Positions 17,014 to 25,440 are shown, counted from the first letter of the stretch. The stretch: 41,687 bases of DNA from an uncultured Collinsella sp. (GCA_900541025.1 UQIL01000023.1:1-41687); one strand, 5' to 3'. The notes: generated from the letters alone by a model not told the origin. A program made the numbers and translations.

Positions 17014-18450
17014 TTACTTTTCCTGTTCGCGCAGCCCCTTCGCCAAGGCTATGTTGGACAGTTTGAGTTCGCCATTCGTTACCGTAACAGCAAGCGAGTG
17101 GCCGAACTTCTCGCAGACGCGTGTCGTGAGTGCGGTACCGTCGAGGTAGAGGACGAGGATGTTGTCGTCAACGATGAGCTGCAGGTGGTAAGAACGCCCG
17201 GACTCGAGCCAGACTGGCCTCCAAAGCCCCTTATCCATTACGCGGAACCACTTGTAACAGGGGCTCTTGTCGAACGAGAGCCGATTCGCGTCGAGGTCGA
17301 AGCGGTATTCGTACGACTCGTCGGTCTCGAGATTCTTGTAGGCTCGAATTGAGAAGTCGCAAGCGTCCCTGAACGTCACGTCTGCCTCGAAGCAGAAGAT
17401 CTCGCCTGCGTTTTCGGTGATTACGCACTCCGTTCGTTCGTGGTCTCCGCGAAGCTCGATATCCGGGACGGCATCAGGGCACTCGAACGCATCCTTTATG
17501 CTTTGGGGAGGGCGAACGCCGAGGGTGCCATTGGGGCGCTGGTACACCTCATGGGGCATAAACGAGCCACCCCAAAGCCAGTTGGCCCGGTCATCGTCGT
17601 TCTCGCGCGTGGGGACCCAGCCGGACAGAATCCTGCGCGATCCGTCGAAGGCGGTCCGTCCGGCGTAATACGCCCTCCCGTCGAAGGCGTCATCTCTCGG
17701 CTTCTCCCACGGACCGTAGAGATCGCGGCTCATGCGGTAGACGATCTTGTTCTCGTCGCTGTACTCAGAGTAGACCAGGTACCACCAATCGCCAATTTTA
17801 AAAATGTCTGGCATTTCGAACATGGTGTAGAGGCCGGGGGCCCAGAAGTCGCCCTTGAACTGCCAGTGCTCGAGGTCCTTCGACGTAAAGTGAACGAGCC
17901 TGCCAGTTTGGAGGGTTTTGGAGGGGTCGTCTCCCTTACGCGTGCCCAGTACGAGGAGGTATTCCTTCCGGTCGTCATCCCATATTACGAAAGGGTCGCG
18001 CCAGTTGCGCCCATCGTATCCTGGCTGAGGCGTGAGCTCTACTGCAACGCCCGTCTTTTTCCACGTCGCATAATCATCCGAGCAGGCCTTCGCCTGCATG
18101 AGCACCTGGGACGTTTTGCCTTCTCGCAGGTAGTTGCGGTTGAACCCGGTATAGAAAGCGCGTACCTCCCCTTTTGCCTCGTAAACGGTTCCGGCGTAGA
18201 TGAACTGGTCTTGGTCGTCTTCTCCGCCGTGGGGGATCGCCGTTCCGTGTTCCTGGTACGTCACGAAGTCCTGGGTGGTCGCGAGCGACCACCCAAAGGG
18301 CTGTCCTTCGGCAAGCGGAGCGGGGTCGCGCGTGTCACGCTGGTGGTATAGATAGAACGTGCCGTCCTTGCCGAAGGGCATGACGTCTCCCACCCACACG
18401 TCCTTCGGTTGGTAGAACAGGTGCTGGTTATTGGTCGGGACTTTGCGCAT
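17014..18450 (-). CDS. Intracellular GH32 family fructan/sucrose-type hydrolase
   Basis: This 478-aa enzyme has a five-bladed propeller GH32 domain followed by a C-terminal beta-sandwich (from about residue 335). The three catalytic carboxylates can be placed: nucleophile Asp22 in WVGD (replacing the usual WMNDPNG), Asp152 in RDP, and acid/base Glu212 in FEMPD (usual form EC or EMP). There is no signal peptide, so it acts in the cytoplasm on short fructosides brought in, and possibly phosphorylated, by the PTS. It is the last gene of the IIB-IIC-IID-IIA-GH32 operon, 29 nt after IIA. Probable substrates are inulobiose, levanbiose, kestose-type oligosaccharides or sucrose; the altered nucleophile box argues against ordinary secreted invertase. 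Confidence 0.85.
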   Translation of the reverse strand: MRKVPTNNQHLFYQPKDVWVGDVMPFGKDGTFYLYHQRDTRDPAPLAEGQPFGWSLATTQDFVTYQEHGTAIPHGGEDDQDQFIYAGTVYEAKGEVRAFYTGFNRNYLREGKTSQVLMQAKACSDDYATWKKTGVAVELTPQPGYDGRNWRDPFVIWDDDRKEYLLVLGTRKGDDPSKTLQTGRLVHFTSKDLEHWQFKGDFWAPGLYTMFEMPDIFKIGDWWYLVYSEYSDENKIVYRMSRDLYGPWEKPRDDAFDGRAYYAGRTAFDGSRRILSGWVPTRENDDDRANWLWGGSFMPHEVYQRPNGTLGVRPPQSIKDAFECPDAVPDIELRGDHERTECVITENAGEIFCFEADVTFRDACDFSIRAYKNLETDESYEYRFDLDANRLSFDKSPCYKWFRVMDKGLWRPVWLESGRSYHLQLIVDDNILVLYLDGTALTTRVCEKFGHSLAVTVTNGELKLSNIALAKGLREQEK

Positions 18451-18479
18451 GTCTCGTCCTCCTTACTGTCGCGTCTTTC

Positions 18480-18884
18480 CTATTCGTCTTCTTCGTCAAC
18501 GTCCGGAGTAAGATCTCCGAGGTAGACGAGCTGCTCTTTGGCTTGGGTGACGACATGCCTCACCACATCGGGAGTAAGCTGTCCGGCGTGGAGCGAGAGC
18601 TCGAGGGCCACGGGAAGGTTTACGCCGGTCACTATGAACGCGCCTCGCGGAGCCGAGCAGGCTACGAGCTGGTTTACGCTGCCCTGAAGGATGTCGGTGA
18701 GAACGAGGGTCTCGTCATCTTCGGCGATGCCCTCGAATGCGCTGGCGAGCTTCTCCTCGAGCGGGGTTTCGTCTGTAAACGCGCAGACAACCCTGATGTC
18801 GTGCCCCGGTCCTATGATGGCCTTGAGCGTGTCTCCGAGTCCGGCTGCCAGGCCGTAGTGCGATGCAATGATGATGTGCCTCAT
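18480..18884 (-). CDS. PTS mannose/fructose-family EIIA component
   Basis: This 134-aa protein is the soluble IIA domain that takes phosphate from HPr. The active-site His9 lies in IIIASHYGLAAG, and the family features VCAFTDE and LVLTDILQGSVN are present. The acidic tail DEEDE is unusual but harmless. IIA is a separate polypeptide, as in the LevD-type fructose PTS. It starts 33 nt after the IID gene and precedes GH32 by 29 nt. Confidence 0.92.
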   Translation of the reverse strand: MRHIIIASHYGLAAGLGDTLKAIIGPGHDIRVVCAFTDETPLEEKLASAFEGIAEDDETLVLTDILQGSVNQLVACSAPRGAFIVTGVNLPVALELSLHAGQLTPDVVRHVVTQAKEQLVYLGDLTPDVDEEDE

Positions 18885-18917
18885 AATGCGTCCTTTGTGG
18901 GTTGGTCTAGCCCTAGG

Positions 18918-19778
18918 CTAGGCAGCAAGAATGCCGAAAGCCGCGCACACCCACGAGATGATGAGGATGCCGAGGACAATCTTGTTGATGCTGACCTTGC
19001 GCTTGACGAGGGCGTAGACGATGGCTGTGGCTATTACGGGCAGCATGCCGACCATGATTTGGTCGAGGATGCCCGTCTGGACGTCGAGCGTGACGTCACC
19101 CATGGTGAACGTGAGACCACACGAGACCTTGATGACGGTGGGGATGAGCGCACCGACGACCATCATGCCAAGTGCCGACGTCGACTCGGTGAAAACGGAC
19201 ATCTTCTCGGCAAGGGTCGTGAAGAGCTTGTCGCCGAACTTATAGCCTATGCGCCAGTCAAAGAGCTTCCATACGAAGATGGCGATGGCGACGGCGAGCC
19301 AGAGAAGCACGCCGACGGGGTTTCCCGCCTGTCCCATGTAGGCGGCGATGGAGCCGAAGATGGTGGGAATGAGGATGGCGAAGATCGTATCGCCGACTCC
19401 TGAGAGGGAGCCCATGAGGCCAATCTTAAGGTCTTGGACCGCGTCGATGGCGTCATTGTGCCCCTTGTCCTCCAAGGCTAGGCCGGCGCCGAGGAGCAGG
19501 CCGCTTACCTGGGGAGTCGCATTGTAATAGCGATAGGTGCTCAGAAGTGACCTGCGGTAGCCCTCCTCGTCTCCTGCATAGATCTTGCGCAGGGCGGGTT
19601 CGGTTGCGAACATGACCGCCGGGGCACACTGGGACTCATAGTTATAGATGGACGCGCCGAGCATCCAGCGGCGGCCGCAACGGTCGAGATCGGAAACGGT
19701 GAGGACTGGCTGGTACGTTCCGTCTGCCAGGCGGGTTGGCGCTTCGTTTGCCTTGGTGGCGTTAACTTCGTTACTCAT
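18918..19778 (-). CDS. PTS mannose/fructose-family EIID component
   Basis: This 286-aa membrane protein forms the permease with IIC. It opens with a soluble stretch containing SDLDRCGRRWMLGASIYNYE, typical of IID, then GLLLGAGLALED, the block LKIGLMGSLSGVGDTIFAI and a C-terminal hydrophobic end. Its start overlaps the IIC stop by 8 nt, and GGAGG sits 8 nt upstream inside IIC, indicating coupled translation. Confidence 0.93.
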   Translation of the reverse strand: MSNEVNATKANEAPTRLADGTYQPVLTVSDLDRCGRRWMLGASIYNYESQCAPAVMFATEPALRKIYAGDEEGYRRSLLSTYRYYNATPQVSGLLLGAGLALEDKGHNDAIDAVQDLKIGLMGSLSGVGDTIFAILIPTIFGSIAAYMGQAGNPVGVLLWLAVAIAIFVWKLFDWRIGYKFGDKLFTTLAEKMSVFTESTSALGMMVVGALIPTVIKVSCGLTFTMGDVTLDVQTGILDQIMVGMLPVIATAIVYALVKRKVSINKIVLGILIISWVCAAFGILAA

Positions 19779-20544
19779 CTTCCAGACCTCCAGCGTCGAG
19801 GGCGTTTACGGACGGATTGCTGTGCGACTTGTAGTACTCGATGGCCGCGGCGGCACCGAGCAGGGCAATGGGGAGAATGCTTATCTGCAGGTAGGCGGCC
19901 AGAACGAAGCCAACGATGGCGTAGGCGATGAATTTCTTCATTGGCATGAAGGACAGAAGCATCGCAAGGCCGACGACGGGGAGGATACCGGCGGCGATGG
20001 AGAGGCCGGTCGTGAACCAGGAGGGCATGACGGAGAGGAAAGCGTTGACGGCATCGGCGCCAAAGAGCAGTACGGCAAACGTGGGGATGGCCGCCGTAAG
20101 GCCATAGAAGACCGGACCGAGGAAAAGTACGCTCTTCATCTGCGAGTACTTGCCCTCTTCGGCAAAGCGCTGCGAGGTACGCCCGAGGAAGCCGTTTGCC
20201 GTCTTGGCGATGACGTCGAGCTGAAGGCCGAGCATGCCGACTGCGATTCCGGCGGCAACGCCGACGCTCGCCTCCTGACCCGAGGTGATGGCAACGACGG
20301 CGCCAATGATGGCGGCAGTGGGATAGTCGGGGACGGAGGCTCCTCCCATGGCCGCCACGCCCAGGCTCATGAGTTGGACGATGGCGCCGACGGCGAGGCC
20401 GGTTACGGGGTCGCCGAGCGCAAGTCCGACGAACCATGCTGGCGTGACGGACATGTTCGTGAGAATTTGTCCCGCGTTCTTCTCGGCTCCGTAGATGAAG
20501 GCGATGAGTGTAACGACGGCTATCTGGATGATGGATGGTGTCAT
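19771..20544 (-). CDS. PTS mannose/fructose-family EIIC component
   Basis: This 257-aa protein has about seven membrane helices. Family blocks LIAFIYGAEKNAGQILTN, GLALGDPVTGLAVGAIVQL and MGGASVPDYPTAAIIG are intact. Together with IID it carries the sugar across the membrane while IIB phosphorylates it. It begins 15 nt after the IIB gene and overlaps IID at its end. Confidence 0.94.
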   Translation of the reverse strand: MTPSIIQIAVVTLIAFIYGAEKNAGQILTNMSVTPAWFVGLALGDPVTGLAVGAIVQLMSLGVAAMGGASVPDYPTAAIIGAVVAITSGQEASVGVAAGIAVGMLGLQLDVIAKTANGFLGRTSQRFAEEGKYSQMKSVLFLGPVFYGLTAAIPTFAVLLFGADAVNAFLSVMPSWFTTGLSIAAGILPVVGLAMLLSFMPMKKFIAYAIVGFVLAAYLQISILPIALLGAAAAIEYYKSHSNPSVNALDAGGLEDE

Positions 20545-20559
20545 AAGTTCACTCCCTTG

Positions 20560-21048
20560 CTAAAGCGTGATGATGCTGGAGAGCTCTACGGGCTTGTCGG
20601 CCGGCACATAGCGAACGGTGATGTCGCAGCCGGTGCCAGCAATCGCTCGATATGCGGGCAGCTCGTCTTTGGTGACGTAGGCGCGACTGCTCACCTGGAC
20701 GGCGTCTGACCCCTCTTCGGGAAAGACTGTGCCTCCGACCACGAGTGTGGGAACAACCTGGCCCGTCTGTATGACGTCGAGGATGGTCTGGGGGTCTCGC
20801 GCCACGATGAAGACCGTGTGGTCGTCGTACTTGCCCGCCCGATAGTTCGTGAGAGCCGTCTCCTTGTTGATAATGGAGAGGGCGACTCCCGAGGGCTTTG
20901 CCATCCGCATGGCGGCCTTCTTGGTCGGGTCGTTGGCGACGATGTCATCGATGACCATGAGACGCTGCGGACGGAACTCGGGTACCCACTGGGTTGCCAC
21001 TATGCCGTGTAGCAGGCGGTTGTCGATGCGTGCTGCGATGATGCTCAT
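20560..21048 (-). CDS. PTS mannose/fructose-family EIIB component
   Basis: This 162-aa soluble protein phosphorylates the incoming sugar. Active-site His14 is in RIDNRLLHGIVATQW and the family motif MVIDDIVANDPTKKAAMRMAKP follows. ATG 21048 is preceded by GGAAGGAAG; codons further upstream in frame belong to the remnant regulator. It is the first intact gene of the operon. The upstream 190-bp regulator stump and a strong hairpin form its leader. An inactive copy of its first codons, with ACG in place of ATG, lies at 13663-13675. Confidence 0.93.
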   Translation of the reverse strand: MSIIAARIDNRLLHGIVATQWVPEFRPQRLMVIDDIVANDPTKKAAMRMAKPSGVALSIINKETALTNYRAGKYDDHTVFIVARDPQTILDVIQTGQVVPTLVVGGTVFPEEGSDAVQVSSRAYVTKDELPAYRAIAGTGCDITVRYVPADKPVELSSIITL

Positions 21049-21078
21049 GTGATGTTGGCTTCCTTCCTTTGCTTGCGT

Positions 21079-21113
21079 GACGCGTTTCGGCATGGCCTGT
21101 GCCGAAGCGCGTC
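21079..21113 (-). promoter_or_regulatory. Intercistronic hairpin before the IIB gene
   Basis: Arms 21079-21092 and 21100-21113 form a 14-bp stem with one G-U pair and a 7-nt loop. It sits between the regulator stump's stop and the IIB ribosome-binding site, with no U tract after it. It may protect or segment the PTS mRNA. The left copy of the duplication lacks it. Confidence 0.6.
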
Positions 21114-21302
21114 ATTCGTCCTGCCGGGCCGCGGACCCGTCGTTCAGCGTGGCCTGCCTGCGAGGGGCATGCCGGGAATTGATGTAGTCGTATGCGTAGG
21201 CGATCTCCGTGACGGGGACCTCCACGTGGTAATGGGCGGAAATGTCAGAGAAGCTCGTGCGGAATGCGATCGAGGTAGGCTCTGTGTCTCGGGGATGTTC
21301 AT
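21112..21302 (-). pseudogene. Internally deleted second copy of the LevR-like regulator
   Basis: The stump keeps the start (MNIPETQ and its AAGGAGG site) and the last 50 or so codons (FSDISAHYHVEVPVTEI, then DYINSRH), and lacks everything between. The two ends are in different frames because of a second small deletion, so no useful protein is made. The C-terminal residues differ from the intact copy at only a few positions, so duplication and decay are recent or the copies have been homogenised. Confidence 0.88.
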
Positions 21303-21595
21303 GCGGCTGGTCCTCCTTTCGCCACACACCTTACGGGCGGGGTGGTGCGCGGAACGGGTTGGCGCCAGTGTTTCGTCACGGGCGCGTGCGCTTCGGCACT
21401 CCATGCTACATCTGAGTGGCATGTGGCGACTTCTCGACACTCGCGCTCGACACAGCGAGCGGCAATGGCGCTGCCAGCCGAGCGCCTCACGGGCGCATCC
21501 CGACCGCAGAAGTGCGCGCGAAGGCTCGTCGAAGTGCTGGGTTGGGGACCGGCGGTCTGGATACGCGGTTTCGTTCGGCGAAGGCGGCGAGGCGA

Positions 21596-21958
21596 ATGGC
21601 ATGGCGAACGTACGGGTTTGACGTGAACGGGTTGCCCGTGGCGGCGTGGTATCGGGAGGAGACGGTCGAGCAGGTGCTCGCGCCGCTGCTCGTCCGTCTC
21701 GCGCGCTCGCATCAGGAGAAGGGGTCACAGGCCCATCTCGGCGACCCGGTGCGCATACGCTATTGCGACCGGGACGGCCACGTGTCGCGAACGGATATCG
21801 TCCGCCAGGTGGACGTCGCGCCGCGAAATGCAGACTCGCCCCAATCGTCGGTAAGGGATGCCGCGGGCGATACGATGGAATCCACGGACCGCACCGCGCC
21901 GCCGAGATTGCGACGCGAATGCAGGCGATGCGCCCGAAAAACTCCTCCGCGCATGTAG
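21596..21958 (+). pseudogene. Probable N-terminal remnant of a uridine-kinase-like nucleotide kinase
   Basis: An open frame begins at ATG 21596 and reads VNGLPVAAWYREETVEQVL and PLLVRLARSHQEKG. This matches the pattern that, in a family of bacterial phosphoribulokinase/uridine-kinase-like proteins, precedes the P-loop VFLAAPPGAGKST. Here no P-loop follows; the sequence changes after about 21723 into an Arg-rich stretch that looks non-coding. It abuts the right boundary of the duplicated block. The family call is from memory of the pattern and is tentative. Confidence 0.4.
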
Positions 21959-21982
21959 GGCGAAACGCCAGATTGGAGCTCC

Positions 21983-23213
21983 ATGAACGATTTCTCCCTC
22001 TACTCCCCCACCCGCTTTGTCTTTGGACGAAAAGTGACCGACAAGGTTGGGGAGACCCTGTCCGTCTCCGGCCACCGCCGAGCGCTCATTGTCTACGGCA
22101 AGGGTTCCGTAGTCCGCTGCGGAACGCTCGGCCACGTGAAGGCATCGCTCGACGCCGCGGGCGTGGAGCACATCGAGCTTAGAGGGGTGCGTCCAAACCC
22201 CGAAATAGGCTTGGTGCGAGAAGGCGTCGAGCTCGCACGGGAAAACGACGTCGACATCATCCTGCCCGTGGGCGGCGGCTCAGCCATGGACTGCGCGAAG
22301 GCCATCGCGCTGGGGGCGGTATACGACGGCGACGTATGGGGCTTCTTCCGCAAGCGCGCCGTTCCCGCCGACCGCATCGACGTCGCCTGCGTGGCGACCA
22401 TCCCCGCATCGGGTCCGAGGCCTCTAACTCCTGCGTTATCAGCAACGACGAGGAGCACCTCAAATGCGGCATTAACACGGACCTCAACCGCCCAGTCATC
22501 GCCTTCCTCGACCCGGAACTGACCTTCACCCTGCCCGCCTACCAGACCGCCGCGGGAGTGACCGACATGATCGCCCATACATGGAGCGACTCTTCTCCGG
22601 CGAGCCCGCCGTGGGCGTAACCGACAACAGCGCCTGCGGGCCAGTGCGCGCTGCGATGGAGGCGGCGTCCAAGGTGATGGAGAACCCAGATGACTACGAC
22701 GCCCGCGCCGAGATCATGTGGGTGGGTACGCTCGCCCATAACGGCCTCGCCGGCTGCGGCCTGGGTGTCCTCGGCCTGCGCGACGGCGATTGGACCTGCC
22801 ACGTCCTTGAGCACGAGCTGTCCGCACTGGACACCAAGATCACGCACGACGCCGGCCTCGCCGTCATCTTCCCCGCCTGGTTGCGCTACGCATGGCGAGA
22901 GCACCCCGAGCGCTTCCTGGAGTTCAGCGCCCAGGCCTTTGGCGTCGAACCCGTCGATTCGGACGCGGACGAGCTCGATGTGGAGGTAACCCCCGAGCAG
23001 GCAATCGAGTACGCGGTCGAAGCGACCATCGACGAGCTGCAGGATTTCAACGTCTCGCTGGGAATGCCGCGCACGCTATCGGAGTTCGGAGTCACCAAGG
23101 ACGATATCGAAAAGATGATTCCGGACCTCAAGATCAACCGCGGAGAGCTCTTCGGCAGCTTCAAGAAGCTCACGCTGGACGACGCGAGAAAGATTTACCG
23201 CAGCACACTCTAG
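21983..23213 (+). pseudogene. Iron-containing alcohol dehydrogenase, broken by two frameshifts
   Basis: The intact protein would be about 410 aa, a group III (BDH/YqhD-like) Fe-ADH that reduces aldehydes with NAD(P)H. The Rossmann part has LIVYGKGSV and PVGGGSAMDCAKAIA; the metal domain has GVTDMIAHTMERLF, HNGLAG, CHVLEHELSALD and THDAGLAVIFP. The first break is near 22413, where PASG should continue to SEASNSCVIS; one T is missing. The second is near 22582, where one C is missing between AHT and MERLF. Both repair with a single base and the rest is well conserved, so this is either a very young pseudogene or a pair of sequencing errors. GGAG lies 4 nt before the start. Confidence 0.88.
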
Positions 23214-23260
23214 GAAACAGATGCCCATCCCCCACGGGCGAGCAGCACGGCGGCCCCCGC

Positions 23261-23293
23261 AAACCAGAAACGGCGCCGCTCCCGCGACGCCGT
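23261..23293 (-). terminator. Likely native terminator of the tRNA-Arg gene
   Basis: A 10-bp stem with one G-U pair (23270-23279 with 23284-23293) and a 4-nt loop is followed, on the minus strand, by TTCTGGTTT. It lies 9 nt beyond the leftmost att copy, where the tRNA would have ended before integration of the elements. Confidence 0.7.
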
Positions 23294-23301
23294 CATATTC
23301 C

Positions 23302-23348
23302 CTGGTGCCCCCGGGCGGATTCGAACCGTCGACACCCGCTTTAGGAGA
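23302..23348. repeat. att site 1: 3' half of tRNA-Arg(CCU), left end of element A
   Basis: This 47-bp segment is identical to the part of the tRNA gene from anticodon loop to CCA at 41633-41679. It includes the T-loop GATTCGAACC and anticodon complement AGG. It marks the chromosome-element A junction. Confidence 0.88.
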
Positions 23349-23421
23349 TATGATTTAATGCTACCCCTACTATTCACCAAGCATCATTGAACACCATATA
23401 ACTGCAGATAAAAGGCCCACT

Positions 23422-24432
23422 TTGCTTGCGTCCTACTGCTGGGCCTTTCATGAAAATAGGGACACCGAGCTTGCGCCAACGAGCTATGAAAGAGAAGCGT
23501 ACGATTGCAGGCATATCGAAGACCTATTCGGTGCGTTTCAGACAATTGAGGGGCTAACTCCCGATCTAATCGAAGAAACATATGCCGAAGCTCGTCGTAC
23601 GGGAAAATACAAACCATCAGAGCTTGTACGAATCAATGCGAAACTGCGTCAGATTCTGTCGAATGCAGTCGCAAAGAGAATAATTGACCGAAACCCCTGC
23701 GCTACCGTTCATGTTCGCAGACCACGCAACAAAAGAGAATCACTTACAATCGACCAAGTAGCTACCCTATGCACACATCTTCAACACATTGAGCTCACCG
23801 CCGAAGCTGTTGGTACGCTAGTACTAGTGTATACGGGTATGCGAAAAGGCGAGATGCTGGGCCTCGAATGGCGCGATTGGGACCCTGCCAATAAAACCTT
23901 GAAAATTGACAGGCAGTACACCAACGATCATGAACTGAGGGCACCCAAGTCACAAGAAAGCCAACGCAAAATCCCCGTTGGAGAAACCTTGGCCGAACGT
24001 CTTCAATCATGGTCAGCCATACAAAAAGAGCTCCTGGCCTCTCTGGGGCTGTCCCAGACTGGCAGCACTCCCATCATTAGCGATATTGCTGTCGAGCAAG
24101 GGGTCCCTACTGTCTGTCACATGAAAAACTACATCTTCAACCATTGGTTTCGCGATTTCGCAGTTAGCTGCAATCTTGGAATCTATGAGCCGAACAATTC
24201 GACTGGCGGAAAACTATATAAGGGCATCTGCCCGCATCAGCTCAGGCATTGTGTAAGCACTTTTATGCTGGCGAACGGATCGGACGTTAGAAGCGTGCAA
24301 GGTATTCTTGGCCACGCGGACCCCAATATCACGCTCAAAACGTATACAAGCCTCGTTCAACAATCAGAAATAAAAGCAGTTAAAGGCTACGAAGACTTCA
24401 TCAACGCCTATATACAGAGAAGCGAGAAATAG
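23422..24432 (+). CDS. Tyrosine recombinase of element A, N-terminally short
   Basis: This 336-aa protein should integrate and excise element A at the tRNA. Catalytic residues are all present: Arg141 (TGMRKGE), His272 and Arg275 (HQLRH), His298 (LGHADP) and Tyr308. Compared with the 426-aa integrase of element B, it lacks about 80 N-terminal residues, the arm-site-binding domain; similarity begins at LASYCWAFH. The only start in frame is TTG 23422 without a convincing ribosome-binding site, and an in-frame stop (23356) lies between the frame and the att site. It is therefore either a truncated relic or a two-domain form. Element A may depend on a helper such as the element B integrase. Confidence 0.8.
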   Translation: MLASYCWAFHENRDTELAPTSYEREAYDCRHIEDLFGAFQTIEGLTPDLIEETYAEARRTGKYKPSELVRINAKLRQILSNAVAKRIIDRNPCATVHVRRPRNKRESLTIDQVATLCTHLQHIELTAEAVGTLVLVYTGMRKGEMLGLEWRDWDPANKTLKIDRQYTNDHELRAPKSQESQRKIPVGETLAERLQSWSAIQKELLASLGLSQTGSTPIISDIAVEQGVPTVCHMKNYIFNHWFRDFAVSCNLGIYEPNNSTGGKLYKGICPHQLRHCVSTFMLANGSDVRSVQGILGHADPNITLKTYTSLVQQSEIKAVKGYEDFINAYIQRSEK

Positions 24433-24465
24433 CATGTTTTTCATTCATCGTTTTTTCATAATATT

Positions 24466-24568
24466 ACGGTACTATAATACCGTTTCCGCAGGTAGATGCT
24501 TTATTTGATTGACATCTAATGAGTTTTAATACATGCTAAAGCTGTCAGATGACTACGCATGTAGTCAT
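24466..24568 (+). promoter_or_regulatory. Control region for the element A excision/replication genes
   Basis: An 18-bp palindrome, ACGGTACTATAATACCGT (24466-24483), encloses a perfect -10 TATAAT. A consensus -35 TTGACA is at 24509-24514, with only a weak -10 (near 24532) behind it. A second inverted repeat with 8-bp arms, ATGACTAC and GTAGTCAT (24549-24568), follows. This suggests a repressed promoter serving the HTH gene at 24650; the binding protein is unknown. Confidence 0.5.
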
Positions 24569-24649
24569 AGAAACCGGCCCCCCAAGTGCTTATGAACCTG
24601 GTACGTCTTACAAGCACAGGGAGGGCCCTCATTGAAAGGATAGCTCATC

Positions 24650-24895
24650 ATGGCTACTCCAAAGATTAGCACCCAGGCGTCCACACCGACTTTCCCTACT
24701 GGTGCCGCTCAGTGCGATCGGTTGCTCCGCGTTAACGATATCCGCGAAATCACTGGCTGGAGCGAGAACACTGCACGCAAATTCATGCGCGAGTCCGGCA
24801 AGCTCATCCAGGTCCATCGCTCTAATTACATGTTTGAAAGCTCATTCTACGAACTTTTCAAACAGCTTGAAGGTCGTACCGCCCACCTTGACTAG
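24650..24895 (+). CDS. Excisionase-like helix-turn-helix protein (element A)
   Basis: This 81-aa protein has an HTH core, RLLRVNDIREITGWSENTA, followed by the wing-like FMRESGKLIQVHRSNYMFE. This is the MerR/excisionase (HTH_17-like) layout, where the protein bends DNA to steer integrase toward excision or acts as a small regulator. The start has AAAGGA upstream. Element B encodes a homologue of exactly the same length at 31805 in the same place before its replication ATPase, which supports a conserved element function. Xis, a copy-control regulator or a relaxosome accessory are all possible. Confidence 0.65.
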   Translation: MATPKISTQASTPTFPTGAAQCDRLLRVNDIREITGWSENTARKFMRESGKLIQVHRSNYMFESSFYELFKQLEGRTAHLD

Positions 24896-24904
24896 GCGGT
24901 AAAC

Positions 24905-25291
24905 ATGAGCGAGCTACCGTCAATTTCTGACAAATATCGCGATGATGTTAATGAGCAACGAGAGATTAGAAGGAAAATGGATAACGCGAATATTATTTCG
25001 GTGCCCGACTGGGCGTGTTGTGCCACCACTGTCGCTGCCGAGCGCCTCATCCTCGGCCTAGTATGGAAGCTTGGAAATCCTTCCAAAAACAAACGAGCCA
25101 TGCTTTTTTACGCAAAAAGCAAATGGATTGAGGAGCGCTACCACCTAAGTAAGAATACGATCTCCCGGGCCTATACCTCTTTGACGGATAAGGGGTTTAT
25201 TCAAAAAGCGGGCGATGGCAGCTGGATGCTTAATTACGCCGCAGTCTACCCCGCCGCAATCGAAAACGGCTGGGAGCCCAAGAAATCTTAA
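24905..25291 (+). CDS. RepL-like winged-helix replication or control protein
   Basis: This 128-aa protein begins 9 nt after the excisionase-like gene. The C-terminal half is a winged helix: KWIEERYHLSKNTISRAYTS, then LTDKGFIQKAGDGSWMLN, a pattern close to firmicute plasmid RepL initiators (a helix pair ending in a Gly-turn wing and MLN). The middle block PSKNKRAMLFYAKSK also fits. A role in replication of an excised circular form, or in regulation, is inferred. The first 45 residues are polar and probably helical. Family assignment is moderate. Confidence 0.5.
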   Translation: MSELPSISDKYRDDVNEQREIRRKMDNANIISVPDWACCATTVAAERLILGLVWKLGNPSKNKRAMLFYAKSKWIEERYHLSKNTISRAYTSLTDKGFIQKAGDGSWMLNYAAVYPAAIENGWEPKKS

Positions 25292-25375
25292 GTCCATAGC
25301 CCGACTATCGAGGTCGTGAAGGTCGGTAATCGCCGGGCATCTATAAGAGCATGCCGCGGATGTAAAATGAAACAC

Positions 25376-25440
25376 GGTCGAATCGAAACAGTTCCCGGAC
25401 AATTGGCGTCCGGCCAGACACTTCGATTCGACCCTTTTTC
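25376..25440 (+). terminator. Y-shaped hairpin with U tract after the RepL-like gene
   Basis: A perfect 12-bp outer stem (25376-25387 with 25422-25433) encloses a 6-bp inner hairpin, CCGGAC/GTCCGG (25395-25400 with 25408-25413), and is followed by CTTTTTC. It works as a rho-independent terminator on paper; the nested shape also allows an antisense or attenuator RNA. Confidence 0.65.

Larger units (their letters stand above)
21036..21514 (-). repeat. Right duplicated block (regulator stump and flanks)
   Basis: This stretch corresponds to 13663-13867 joined directly to 16408-16681 of the left copy. The join falls at a shared ATGC (21264-21267), so about 2.5 kb of regulator interior was lost through a 4-nt microhomology. 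A further loss of about 13 nt lies at 21281-21282. Confidence 0.85.
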
